A DNA stretch of 5,854 nucleotides, from positions 3,785,881 to 3,791,734 of the forward strand of contig NZ_JAUDRJ010000003.1 of NCBI RefSeq assembly GCF_030382115.1, read 5' to 3'. The notes below the pieces were generated by a model. That model was not told the origin of the DNA, searched no databases, and saw only the letters and a list, made by a program, of their open reading frames with translations. The translations under genes were made by a program, and so were the position numbers. The DNA is from Nostoc sp. GT001. Its GTDB lineage: Bacteria > Cyanobacteriota > Cyanobacteriia > Cyanobacteriales > Nostocaceae. Positions within the stretch are counted from its first letter, which is position 1, and every line of letters starts with the position of its first letter. This document shows positions 1 to 5,854 of this stretch, one piece after another.

Positions 1-1
1 C

Positions 2-22
2 GGGGAGGGGTTGGGGGTGGGG
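2..22 (+). other. G-run tract with G-quadruplex potential
   Basis: Four consecutive runs of four or five G (2-5, 7-10, 13-17, 19-22) are separated by one or two bases, and a further GGG follows at 28-30. This fits the sequence rule for a compact intramolecular G-quadruplex on the plus strand. It sits at the window edge in the gene-free region, so its full extent is unknown. Confidence 0.5.
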
Positions 23-82
23 TGTTAGGGACTTTTGCAAGAGACTCCATGAGCTGCGCTCACAAGGAACAATGAAAATGTC

Positions 83-205
83 GGTGTTGCTGAATTAAGG
101 GATGATTCTTGTGGGGTGGGCATCCTGCCCGCCCGGAAATACAAGGGACGCTCATGTTGCCCATCCCACAAAAATAGTAAAATCATCCCGCAAATATGCA
201 ACCCC
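83..205. repeat. Nested inverted-repeat element, MITE-like
   Basis: Three successive arm pairs face each other in register. Positions 83-90 pair with 198-205 (7 of 8), 99-107 (GGGATGATT) pairs with 181-189 (9 of 9), and 109-122 (TTGTGGGGTGGGCA) pairs with 158-171 (13 of 14). The outer two pairs are separated by 8 bases on both sides; the inner step has an asymmetric bulge (1 base against 9). The central loop is 123-157, and GGGCA-TCC-TGCCC (118-130) forms a small hairpin of its own. Arm matching is seen directly. The family resembles dispersed intergenic repeats in Nostoc-type genomes (recognition, not checked). There is no transposase, so if mobile it would depend on one elsewhere. The exact ends and any target duplication are not resolved. 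Confidence 0.6.
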
Positions 206-220
206 AAAATGTCTTTTCCT

Positions 221-242
221 CCTGCCTTATTTTCAAGGCAGG
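221..242. repeat. 8-bp inverted repeat downstream of the ABC gene
   Basis: CCTGCCTT (221-228) and AAGGCAGG (235-242) are perfect inverted arms with a 6-base loop. No U-rich tail follows on either strand, so it does not look like a classic intrinsic terminator. It could be an RNA 3'-end stabiliser or a second, weak stop for minus-strand transcription. Confidence 0.5.
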
Positions 243-295
243 TCTATTGTACAAAGTTCATTTAAGAGTTATTGGTGTAGATAATTGGTCTTTAA

Positions 296-315
296 AGACG
301 CGATTTATCGCGTCT
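296..315 (-). repeat. Palindromic repeat overlapping the ABC gene stop; possible terminator
   Basis: AGACGCGAT (296-304) and ATCGCGTCT (307-315) are perfect 9-base inverted arms around a TT centre. As minus-strand RNA this folds into an 8-bp G+C-rich stem with a UAAA loop, followed by a short U run (UUU). The stop codon TAA of the ABC gene (305-307) lies in the loop, and the final E-T-R residues are encoded by the arm and its extension. I recognise this motif as resembling a dispersed intergenic repeat of Nostoc-type genomes. It may also act as the operon terminator, although the U tract is short. A second perfect palindrome, GTCTTTAAAGAC (288-299), overlaps it and could compete. Confidence 0.7.
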
Positions 316-2152
316 CTACATGAGGACTCTCATGGGAATTTCCCGCAGATTTCCAGGTATACATTGCGCTGTAATTTCCACCTAAGTGCAGTAATTCTTG
401 ATGCGTACCTTGCTCTAAAATCTGTCCGTCTTCGATGTAGAGAATTAAATCGGCTTGTTCAACGGCTCTAAGATTATGAGAAACTACAAAAGTGGTGCAT
501 TTCTGAGTCAAGCGATCAAGTGCTTCATTCAGAGCGTGTTCATTTTCGTTGTCTAAACCAGTGGTTGGCTCATCTAAAATTGCGATCGCAGCTTGACGAA
601 TAGCAGCACGAGCAATAGAAATTCTCTGCCGTTGTCCTCCCGAAAGTGTCGCCCCTCTCTCACTCAAAATAGTCTCGTAGCCTTCGGGTAGCGCCATGAT
701 AAAATCGTGGGCATTTGCTAAACGTGCAGCTTGTTCAATTGCTTGGTCTGAAGCCCCCAAACACCCGTAGGCAATATTATCTTTAACGCTGGCAGCAAAT
801 AAAATGCTGTCTTGTAACACCACGCTAATTTGCTGGCGAATAGACTGCACTTTGTATGCGCGCAGGTCGTGACCATCAACTAAAATCCGCCCTTCTAATG
901 GGTCATAAAGTCGCAACAACAAACTTACTAAGGTGGATTTACCGCCACCAGACGGCCCCACTAAGGCGACGTGTTGACCAGGTTGCACCTCAAAGTTGAT
1001 GTTGTGTAAAGTTCTCTTGGTTGGTTCGTAGGCAAAGGTGACATTTTCAAACCGCACGCCTCCCAACAAAGGCGGTGCATCCATTGCTCCCCGCGAATCG
1101 CGGATTTCGGGTACTGTATCCAGCACATCCAAAATACGCTCCCCGGAAGCGGTAGCTTTAGCGATTTGTCCGGTGTATTTGGCAAGTTGCCGCATCGGCT
1201 TAAAAGCAATCCTGAGATAGTTGACAAATACGAGCAAATCCCCAGGTGTAATTGCCTTTGCCAATACCAACTGCACACCCCGCCATAACACTAAAGCAGT
1301 GGCAATTCCTACCAGCAGTTCCACCATCCGTTCTAAACCGGCTGCGAGTTTTTGCGCCTTGGCACTTTCTTTTAAACTTTGGCGATTATGACCGGAAAAG
1401 TTACTCTCCAGCATATTTTGCAGAGAGAGAGCTTGCACAACTTTGATTGCCCCGATGGATTCCGCCGCCGTTGCTGCCATTGCCCCTTCGCGTTGACGTT
1501 GCGATCGCACTACTTGCCGGATGCGTTTTGTCAAGCGGGTGGTGAAGAAAATAAATAAGGGAAAGACGGCGACGGCAATCAGCGCTAGTTCCCAATTCAG
1601 CCAGAACATGACAAAAATCATCCCGGCTAAGGTGAGGGAATGGGCAATTAGGGGTAATACTGCCATTACCGTCACCTCCCGCAGTCGTTCAATATCGGAG
1701 GTAACGCGGGTAATTAAATCGCCGGTCTTGGCTTTGTGGTGAAATGATAAAGAAAGATTTTGGAGATGACTGTAAAGTTGAGAGCGAATCTCAGTTAACA
1801 CATTACTAGCTGCCAGTGCCATCCCCACCACACTGAAGTAAGCAGCAGTAGCGCGAAGTAAAGCGATCGCAACTAACCCTAACGTCAAGCCTGTTAATAG
1901 GGCAAAAGGGCTAAGTTCTGAAAGTAGGGGAATACCTAAAGACTGAGACTGAAAACCAGCTACAAGGATGTAATCAAAAATAAACTTTAGCGGCCAAGGT
2001 TCCAGCAGGTGTAAGAAAATCTCAGCTATTAGTGCCACAAAGGACACGATTAGCAGCGCCTTTTGTTTGCTCAACTGGGGTGAAAACCGCTGCAAAATCC
2101 GCACAATTCCTGGTAAAGCAGCCCTCAGACTTTTGGGATCTCGATGCGCCAT
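305..2152 (-). CDS. MsbA-like ABC exporter half-transporter (permease fused to ATPase)
   Basis: This 615-residue protein has the full type I ABC exporter layout, a transmembrane domain followed by an ATPase domain, and should act as a homodimer in the inner membrane. Hydrophobic segments lie near residues 31-52, 82-112, 165-207 and 277-297. The ATPase domain shows an A-loop tyrosine (Y375), Walker A GPSGGGKST (399-407), Q-loop Q447, signature LSGGQ (503-507), Walker B AILDEP (524-529) and switch histidine H559, so all catalytic parts are present. Length is normal for MsbA/HepA-type lipid or glycan exporters. The ATG start is 26 bases after the GT2 gene stop; GGAG lies 16 bases upstream of it, further than usual. 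As last gene after three glycosyltransferases, it probably flips or exports their glycoconjugate product (inference). Family assignment is firm but substrate is unknown; multidrug export is the alternative. The last few residues and the stop codon are encoded inside a palindromic repeat. Confidence 0.95.
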   Translation of the reverse strand: MAHRDPKSLRAALPGIVRILQRFSPQLSKQKALLIVSFVALIAEIFLHLLEPWPLKFIFDYILVAGFQSQSLGIPLLSELSPFALLTGLTLGLVAIALLRATAAYFSVVGMALAASNVLTEIRSQLYSHLQNLSLSFHHKAKTGDLITRVTSDIERLREVTVMAVLPLIAHSLTLAGMIFVMFWLNWELALIAVAVFPLFIFFTTRLTKRIRQVVRSQRQREGAMAATAAESIGAIKVVQALSLQNMLESNFSGHNRQSLKESAKAQKLAAGLERMVELLVGIATALVLWRGVQLVLAKAITPGDLLVFVNYLRIAFKPMRQLAKYTGQIAKATASGERILDVLDTVPEIRDSRGAMDAPPLLGGVRFENVTFAYEPTKRTLHNINFEVQPGQHVALVGPSGGGKSTLVSLLLRLYDPLEGRILVDGHDLRAYKVQSIRQQISVVLQDSILFAASVKDNIAYGCLGASDQAIEQAARLANAHDFIMALPEGYETILSERGATLSGGQRQRISIARAAIRQAAIAILDEPTTGLDNENEHALNEALDRLTQKCTTFVVSHNLRAVEQADLILYIEDGQILEQGTHQELLHLGGNYSAMYTWKSAGNSHESPHVETR

Positions 2153-2178
2153 ATCATACCAACCAATTCTCCAAAACC

Positions 2179-3165
2179 TTACGAATTATGAGTATAGCGA
2201 TCGCTAATATAGTAATTTAATTTTCTTTCAAGAGCGATCGCTATTTTCTCCAGCCACAGGGGATTTTGCCCAAAGGTGAGACGACTTAGCAACGGTTTTA
2301 AAAATCCCTGATGGCGACGATGCCCCATCCGCTTATAGCGCTTCTTGAAATACTTGTCATTCATTGTCAAATTCCACTTTTTAGAAAAGTGTTTTAAACT
2401 GGCAATTTCCCAAGCATTACTCCAGCGCAACATAAAGAATGCTAGTTCTGACAATTCAAACTTTAGCCCTGGTACATAAGTAACTACCGAAGTCGGTTCA
2501 CAGTAAAATGTACCTCTGGCTTCAGCCACTTTTAGAGAAAAATCGATGTGTTCTCGTGTGCTTAGAAATCCCTCATCTAACAGCCCGATTTGCTCAAAAA
2601 TTTCGGTGCGAACTAACATACAGTGAAACTCGGCAAACTCGCATTGTTGACGATGAAGCTGATGCCGTACCTCAGCAACTTTCCGATTTACAAAGTAATG
2701 TTTTTCATGCACCCGTCGCTTAATTCCAGTTTCTTGTGGCTCGACAACAATATGAGCTTCACCACCTGCTAAATGTATTATTTCCCCCAAAGGCTTGCCA
2801 ATGCAAGTAAGCGGACAGACTACAGTCGCTTTTGTTTCTTTAGCACATTCAAGTAAGGAGTTGAGCCAACCTGGACTGACAATTACATCGTTGTCAATAA
2901 ATACTAAATACTCGCTATTAACTTGTTGTAAACCAAAGTTACGCGCTTGGTTGGGTGAAAGGTAATGTTCTGTGCGGATTAATTGAAATCCTTTTGCTGC
3001 CGCTTGTTCTTGAAGGTAGCGTTGGATATGCTGAGGTGAACCGCCATCGATATAAATTAGGGAAAAAGGTAATTGAGTGTGTTCGTAAATGCTTTCTAAA
3101 GATTCGCAGGTGTAACTGAATCGCTCACGTTGCGAAACAATTATTGTGATTTGTGATTTGTTCAT
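2179..3165 (-). CDS. Family 2 (GT-A) glycosyltransferase
   Basis: This 328-residue protein is a probable cytoplasmic, inverting nucleotide-sugar transferase. The N-terminus (residues 5-10) is the usual first strand of a GT-A fold. IDGGS (39-43) sits at the nucleotide-binding position, NQARNFGL (72-79) is the typical helix before the metal site, and the DxD metal motif is DND (91-93) within a hydrophobic strand. REHIDFSLK (204-212) matches the region that carries the catalytic acidic residue in GT2 enzymes (E205 or D208). There is no long C-terminal membrane anchor; the tail from about 258 is rich in K and R, which could allow peripheral membrane binding (inference). The ATG at 3165 has no clear Shine-Dalgarno sequence, which is common in cyanobacteria. 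It lies 46 bases after the GT4 gene and 26 before the ABC gene, so co-transcription is likely. Sugar and acceptor cannot be predicted. Confidence 0.92.
   Translation of the reverse strand: MNKSQITIIVSQRERFSYTCESLESIYEHTQLPFSLIYIDGGSPQHIQRYLQEQAAAKGFQLIRTEHYLSPNQARNFGLQQVNSEYLVFIDNDVIVSPGWLNSLLECAKETKATVVCPLTCIGKPLGEIIHLAGGEAHIVVEPQETGIKRRVHEKHYFVNRKVAEVRHQLHRQQCEFAEFHCMLVRTEIFEQIGLLDEGFLSTREHIDFSLKVAEARGTFYCEPTSVVTYVPGLKFELSELAFFMLRWSNAWEIASLKHFSKKWNLTMNDKYFKKRYKRMGHRRHQGFLKPLLSRLTFGQNPLWLEKIAIALERKLNYYISDRYTHNS
2197..2241. repeat. Pair of HIP1 octamers in the GT2 gene 3' end
   Basis: GCGATCGC occurs at 2197-2204 and 2234-2241, within the last codons of the GT2 gene. Further copies lie at 582-589, 1501-1508 and 1863-1870 in the ABC gene and at 3456-3463 in the GT4 gene. 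HIP1 is highly over-represented in many cyanobacterial genomes and is the strongest taxonomic clue here. Confidence 0.85.
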
Positions 3166-3173
3166 GGTTAATG

Positions 3174-3190
3174 TTGAATTTTAAATTCAA
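3174..3190. repeat. Small A+T-rich inverted repeat between the GT4 and GT2 genes
   Basis: TTGAATT (3174-3180) and AATTCAA (3184-3190) are perfect 7-base arms around TTA in the 46-base gap. The stem has only two G/C pairs and would be weak. It lies just upstream of the GT2 start, where a structure could affect translation, but chance is a fair explanation in A+T-rich sequence. Confidence 0.3.
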
Positions 3191-3211
3191 AGCGAAGCGA
3201 CTTAATGTTTT

Positions 3212-4423
3212 CTATACGAGATATATTTCGCCTAACAAACCTGCATCAGATATCCCTAAGACTCGTTGGTAAACATTCATCCAGTTTTGATATTCTACCG
3301 ATGGGGCAAGCTGTTGAGTTACTTTTGTCTTAGCTGATGCACCCAACTTTTGCCGCAGTTCTGGTTGTGTTGCCAAATATCGGATTGCAGCAATTAATTC
3401 TTCTGTACTGCCGGGGTTGATAAGTAAACCGTCTACACCATCTTCTATGATTTCTGCGATCGCATCTACACGAGTGCCAATTATTGCTCGACTCGCCAAC
3501 ATTGCTTCCAACAGGGCATTGGGACAACCCTCATTCAGCGAGGGAATCGCAAAAATATCTAAATGTGGTAAATAAGCCAAAGCCTCTTGGCGGCTGGTAA
3601 TTCCAGTAATATGGAGGCGATGACCAATTTCACTTTGCTGGATTTGTTGCTGCCAATATTCTTGTTCTTTATCAACAAAATCACCTATTAATAAGAGTGT
3701 TAAATCTAACTCTTTACCCAAATCGGCGCAAGCATCGAGGAGAAATTCAATCCCCTTTTTATCTCGGAATCTACCCGATGAACCGATAACAATACCTGGC
3801 AATTCTTTAACTAAAGACGGGATGGGGAATTGCTCAAAGTCGATAGGTGCAATGGAATTCCAGAAAGCCGATGATTTTAACTTGACACTTGGAGTAATAA
3901 CACTAGCTCTTTTGAGTAAGTCACGGCTGACAAATGTCACCCAATCAGAATTCTCTAAAATCCATGCTATCTGAGCATGATTTTTAGGATTAAAAATATG
4001 TTTGTGCAAGTCGCTACCGCGAACACTATTGATTACCGGAACATCATTTTCTTTTGCTAAAAGCGTCGTTACATAACCTGTTTCATTTAGAAAAAAGGCG
4101 TGAAATAAGTCAAAGTTATGTTTTTGATGCAGACATTTGAGTTGAAAATAAACGTCGCTAAAAAAGTCTTGAATTTCTGTTGTCTGAGTACGAACGGCTG
4201 ACTTAATGCGATGCACAAACACACCATCTTGAAGCGTTGATATGCAACTTGCTCGTCTGTGACTTCCATCAGAAACTAGCCGTTGTTTCGAGCGAAACAC
4301 TGCAATATGAACTTCATAGCCTCTGTCAATTAGCATCTTTGCAATCCGATGCACCGACTCACCAACCCCGCCAAAATCGGGTGGATATTCAAGCGTAGTA
4401 ATACAAATTTTTGTTGTATCCAT
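3212..4423 (-). CDS. Family 4 (GT-B) glycosyltransferase
   Basis: This 403-residue protein has the normal length and two-domain pattern of retaining GT4 enzymes. The N-terminal domain opens with a strand followed by YPPDFGGVGESVHRIAKML (13-31), the glycine-rich loop and helix usual in this family, and contains VRGSDLH (134-140). The C-terminal domain carries GSSGRFRDKKG (214-224), corresponding to the conserved R/K nucleotide-sugar phosphate contacts, and an EX7E motif (E298 and E306) in NEGCPNALLE, followed by a typical donor-site segment to about residue 345. No signal peptide or membrane span is seen, so it should act in the cytoplasm or at the inner membrane face. The ATG at 4423 has only a weak ribosome-binding site. 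It is second in the series of four same-strand genes. The donor sugar is unknown. The family is clear; a role in glycan or glycolipid assembly is inferred from context. Confidence 0.94.
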   Translation of the reverse strand: MDTTKICITTLEYPPDFGGVGESVHRIAKMLIDRGYEVHIAVFRSKQRLVSDGSHRRASCISTLQDGVFVHRIKSAVRTQTTEIQDFFSDVYFQLKCLHQKHNFDLFHAFFLNETGYVTTLLAKENDVPVINSVRGSDLHKHIFNPKNHAQIAWILENSDWVTFVSRDLLKRASVITPSVKLKSSAFWNSIAPIDFEQFPIPSLVKELPGIVIGSSGRFRDKKGIEFLLDACADLGKELDLTLLLIGDFVDKEQEYWQQQIQQSEIGHRLHITGITSRQEALAYLPHLDIFAIPSLNEGCPNALLEAMLASRAIIGTRVDAIAEIIEDGVDGLLINPGSTEELIAAIRYLATQPELRQKLGASAKTKVTQQLAPSVEYQNWMNVYQRVLGISDAGLLGEIYLV

Positions 4424-4450
4424 GATTGGATTTTCTGCAATTTTATCTAC

Positions 4451-4480
4451 TATTATTTTTTATTTTGGATAACAAATCAA
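4451..4480 (-). promoter_or_regulatory. Possible weak internal promoter before the GT4 gene
   Basis: The 80-base gap between the COG4671 and GT4 genes is very A+T-rich. TTGATT (minus strand, 4480-4475) is followed 17-18 bases later by AATAAT/ATAATA, a plausible -35/-10 pair. A+T-rich spacers often give such matches by chance. The gap is the largest within the unit, so a secondary promoter is reasonable but unproven. Confidence 0.2.
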
Positions 4481-4503
4481 TATATCCTACTCCCTTTCTC
4501 AAA

Positions 4504-5691
4504 CTAGGCAACTTTTTGCTTGACTACTAAAGCTTTTAAGATGTTTGCAGTTTTTTCAACTCCTCCAGAATCAAAGCTAATTTTATTAGGCTGCTCTTTG
4601 AGGTAATTAATAATATTAATCGCCAGGTAATCAGGTTGCAAATAATTATGATTGATAAATTTGACAACTCCTAAATCGCTTAACTTCTCGGCTCTAATTG
4701 TTTGTTCTCGATCCTGATTACCTGTAAAGGGAAGAATCATCGCTCGTACACCTGTGGTTAAAATGTTCATTGTGGTGTTATAGCCAGACATATTGATCGA
4801 AAGGTCTGCTTTTTTCATGTAATTTAGCAAGTAAGGAGTATAGCGTCGAATATAGAGATTTTTACTAAATTTTGCCATTTTTTGCAGTTCCTTAAATTTT
4901 GAATTTGGGATGAATGGCCCGGTAAAAACCTGAATATGATGTGGCAATATTTTCTCTAAAAAAGGGGCTGTATTAACTACACATTCAAGCAACTCATGAC
5001 CAAATCTACCACCTCCAACACTGGCTAAAATCAGAGGTTTGTCGGATTTAATAATTTCCTGATCTTCATCAGTGAAAATAGGATTTGTTGGTGGCTCTTG
5101 CACTACATATCCGGTGTAATATACTTGACATTTTAGGTCATTGGTTCTAGAAAAGGTTGCTTCTAGTGGGATTAATTCGGGGTCGCTGTGAACCAACAGT
5201 ATATCGAAATATTGGTTGATCAAGTTACATACTTTTTCTTCGTGTTTTACTTGTTTTTCAGGTTTAACAACTACAATGTCTCGCAAGCTAGAAACTATTT
5301 TAGTTGACCCTTTATTTGATTTTGCCAATTCTAGTAATGGAATTAATTCAAAAGAAAAACGTCTTCTCCCAAAAGGAAATAACTCAACAATCAAAATATC
5401 AGGCTGGAATTGCTTAAAGATTTCCAAAAGTCGATTTTTTCTAATTTCTTTGGCTTCATTAAGGCTAAAAGCATCATCTACTACTTGTAGTTCAGCAAAA
5501 TCTGGGTCAGTTTTAATTGCAGGCAAATTAATAACTTCCACACCAGCAGGAATTTCAAATCCTTGAATTATTTCACCACCATTAATAAAACAAACTTGGA
5601 AGTCTTTGGTTAAGCCTCGCACAATTTCGCGGCTGCGAACCAGATGCCCCATACCTAAAATATGTTGGCAGTAAAACATAATACGTTTCAT
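4504..5691 (-). CDS. COG4671-type predicted GT-B glycosyltransferase (MurG/GT28-like fold)
   Basis: This 395-residue protein resembles the poorly characterised predicted glycosyltransferases grouped as COG4671, distantly related in fold to MurG. Recognised features are the N-terminal QHILGMGHLVRS (9-20), comparable to the glycine loop of MurG-like enzymes; the family-specific ELFPFGRRRFSFEL (103-116); SVGGG (224-228) opening the C-terminal domain; and SGYNTTMNIL (302-311) with PFTGNQDREQ (321-330) in the donor-binding half. No membrane segment is seen. I place the start at ATG 5691 because AAGGTG lies 8 bases upstream and the conserved family N-terminus begins there. The open frame extends to a TTG at 5787, but the extra 32 residues look unconserved and lack a ribosome-binding site. 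It appears to be the first gene of the unit, 80 bases before the GT4 gene. It is visibly more A+T-rich than the ABC gene and lacks HIP1 sites. Donor and acceptor are unknown. Confidence 0.9.
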   Translation of the reverse strand: MKRIMFYCQHILGMGHLVRSREIVRGLTKDFQVCFINGGEIIQGFEIPAGVEVINLPAIKTDPDFAELQVVDDAFSLNEAKEIRKNRLLEIFKQFQPDILIVELFPFGRRRFSFELIPLLELAKSNKGSTKIVSSLRDIVVVKPEKQVKHEEKVCNLINQYFDILLVHSDPELIPLEATFSRTNDLKCQVYYTGYVVQEPPTNPIFTDEDQEIIKSDKPLILASVGGGRFGHELLECVVNTAPFLEKILPHHIQVFTGPFIPNSKFKELQKMAKFSKNLYIRRYTPYLLNYMKKADLSINMSGYNTTMNILTTGVRAMILPFTGNQDREQTIRAEKLSDLGVVKFINHNYLQPDYLAINIINYLKEQPNKISFDSGGVEKTANILKALVVKQKVA

Positions 5692-5699
5692 GAAAGTTT

Positions 5700-5705
5700 C
5701 ACCTT
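5700..5705 (-). promoter_or_regulatory. Shine-Dalgarno site deciding the start of the COG4671 gene
   Basis: On the minus strand AAGGTG lies 8 bases before the ATG at 5691. It is the clearest ribosome-binding site in the window and supports this ATG over the upstream in-frame TTG at 5787. Confidence 0.7.
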
Positions 5706-5854
5706 TGTCAGTTTGGATGGTTGGAATAAGGCAAAAGGAAGATGAAATAAATACTTTTCTTAGTTTTGAATTAAACAATTTTGGCAATCATCGCCAATTT
5801 CGGTAATTGTACAGATGGGTTGTAGCAAAATGGAATCACGCTCTTTTTTTTGCT
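5706..5854 (-). promoter_or_regulatory. Upstream leader of the glycosyltransferase/ABC unit (promoter region likely, elements not resolved)
   Basis: This A+T-rich stretch precedes the first gene of the unit and no credible gene lies in it, so a promoter is expected here. A TTGTTT box (minus strand, near 5778-5773) is followed 19 bases later by TATTTA, which is a loose match to -35/-10 elements with long spacing. I find no GTA-N8-TAC (NtcA) site. A 7-base inverted repeat, AGCAAAA (5824-5830) and TTTTGCT (5848-5854), sits at the window edge and may be cut off. Specific elements are uncertain. Confidence 0.25.

Noticed and set aside
25..471. Short open frames on both strands downstream of the ABC gene (25-207 minus, 102-284 plus, 196-471 plus)
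   Set aside because: They run through the inverted repeats or into the ABC gene antisense, have no domain or ribosome-binding site, and read like translated repeat sequence (for example VGWASCPP and TRFIASL).
961..1742. Several 60-105 residue frames on both strands inside the ABC gene
   Set aside because: The ABC gene frame is continuous and carries every expected motif; these are shadows in other frames.
3191..3205. AGCGA direct repeat (agcgaagcga) as a short tandem repeat element
   Set aside because: There are only two 5-base copies, which is too short to tell from chance.
4467..4487. GGATA/TATCC inverted repeat between the COG4671 and GT4 genes as a terminator
   Set aside because: Arms are only 5 bp with an 11-base loop, and on the transcribed strand the hairpin is followed by A-rich rather than U-rich sequence.
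5216..5566. 116-residue plus-strand open frame inside the COG4671 gene
   Set aside because: It is wholly antisense to a well-supported gene with intact family motifs, and its own translation shows no recognisable domain.
5824..5854. T-rich end with AGCAAAA/TTTTGCT inverted arms as a terminator of a neighbouring gene
   Set aside because: The 17-base gap between the arms, A/T-rich pairing and truncation at the window edge leave too little to support a terminator.

Overview
The window looks like chromosomal DNA from a filamentous cyanobacterium (Nostocales-like). The evidence is six copies of the octamer GCGATCGC (the HIP1 motif abundant in many cyanobacterial genomes), intergenic inverted repeats of a Nostoc-like kind, and protein families typical of cyanobacterial surface-glycan loci. 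I could run no database search, so the taxonomic placement is by recognition only.

Layout: all four convincing genes lie on the minus strand and read right to left as one likely transcription unit. In order of transcription they are a COG4671-type predicted GT-B glycosyltransferase (5691 to 4504), a GT4-type glycosyltransferase (4423 to 3212), a GT2-type (GT-A) glycosyltransferase (3165 to 2179), and a full-length MsbA-like ABC half-transporter (2152 to 305). The gaps between them are 80, 46 and 26 bases. Positions 5692-5854 are the upstream leader of the first gene. Positions 1-304 lie downstream of the last gene and hold no credible gene. That stretch instead contains a G-run tract (2-22), a 123-base nested inverted-repeat element that looks like a MITE or similar cyanobacterial repeat (83-205), an 8-bp-arm hairpin (221-242), and a second palindromic repeat (296-315) that overlaps the ABC transporter stop codon.

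How the genes may work together: three transferases from different families followed by an MsbA/HepA-like exporter fit a small module that builds a lipid-linked oligosaccharide, glycolipid or polysaccharide precursor in the cytoplasm and flips or exports it across the inner membrane. The substrate cannot be read from the sequence. Heterocyst envelope, exopolysaccharide or glycolipid roles are all possible.

Base composition changes along the unit. Sampled stretches are about half G+C in the ABC gene, intermediate in the GT2 and GT4 genes, and about a third or less in the COG4671 gene, which also has no HIP1 site. This suggests the operon was assembled from parts of different history. I see no CRISPR array, tRNA, rRNA, transposase or origin. 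Nothing here is clearly a new type of system; the most noteworthy items are the repeat that supplies the transporter's stop codon, the nested repeat element beside it, and the uncharacterised transferase/exporter module.
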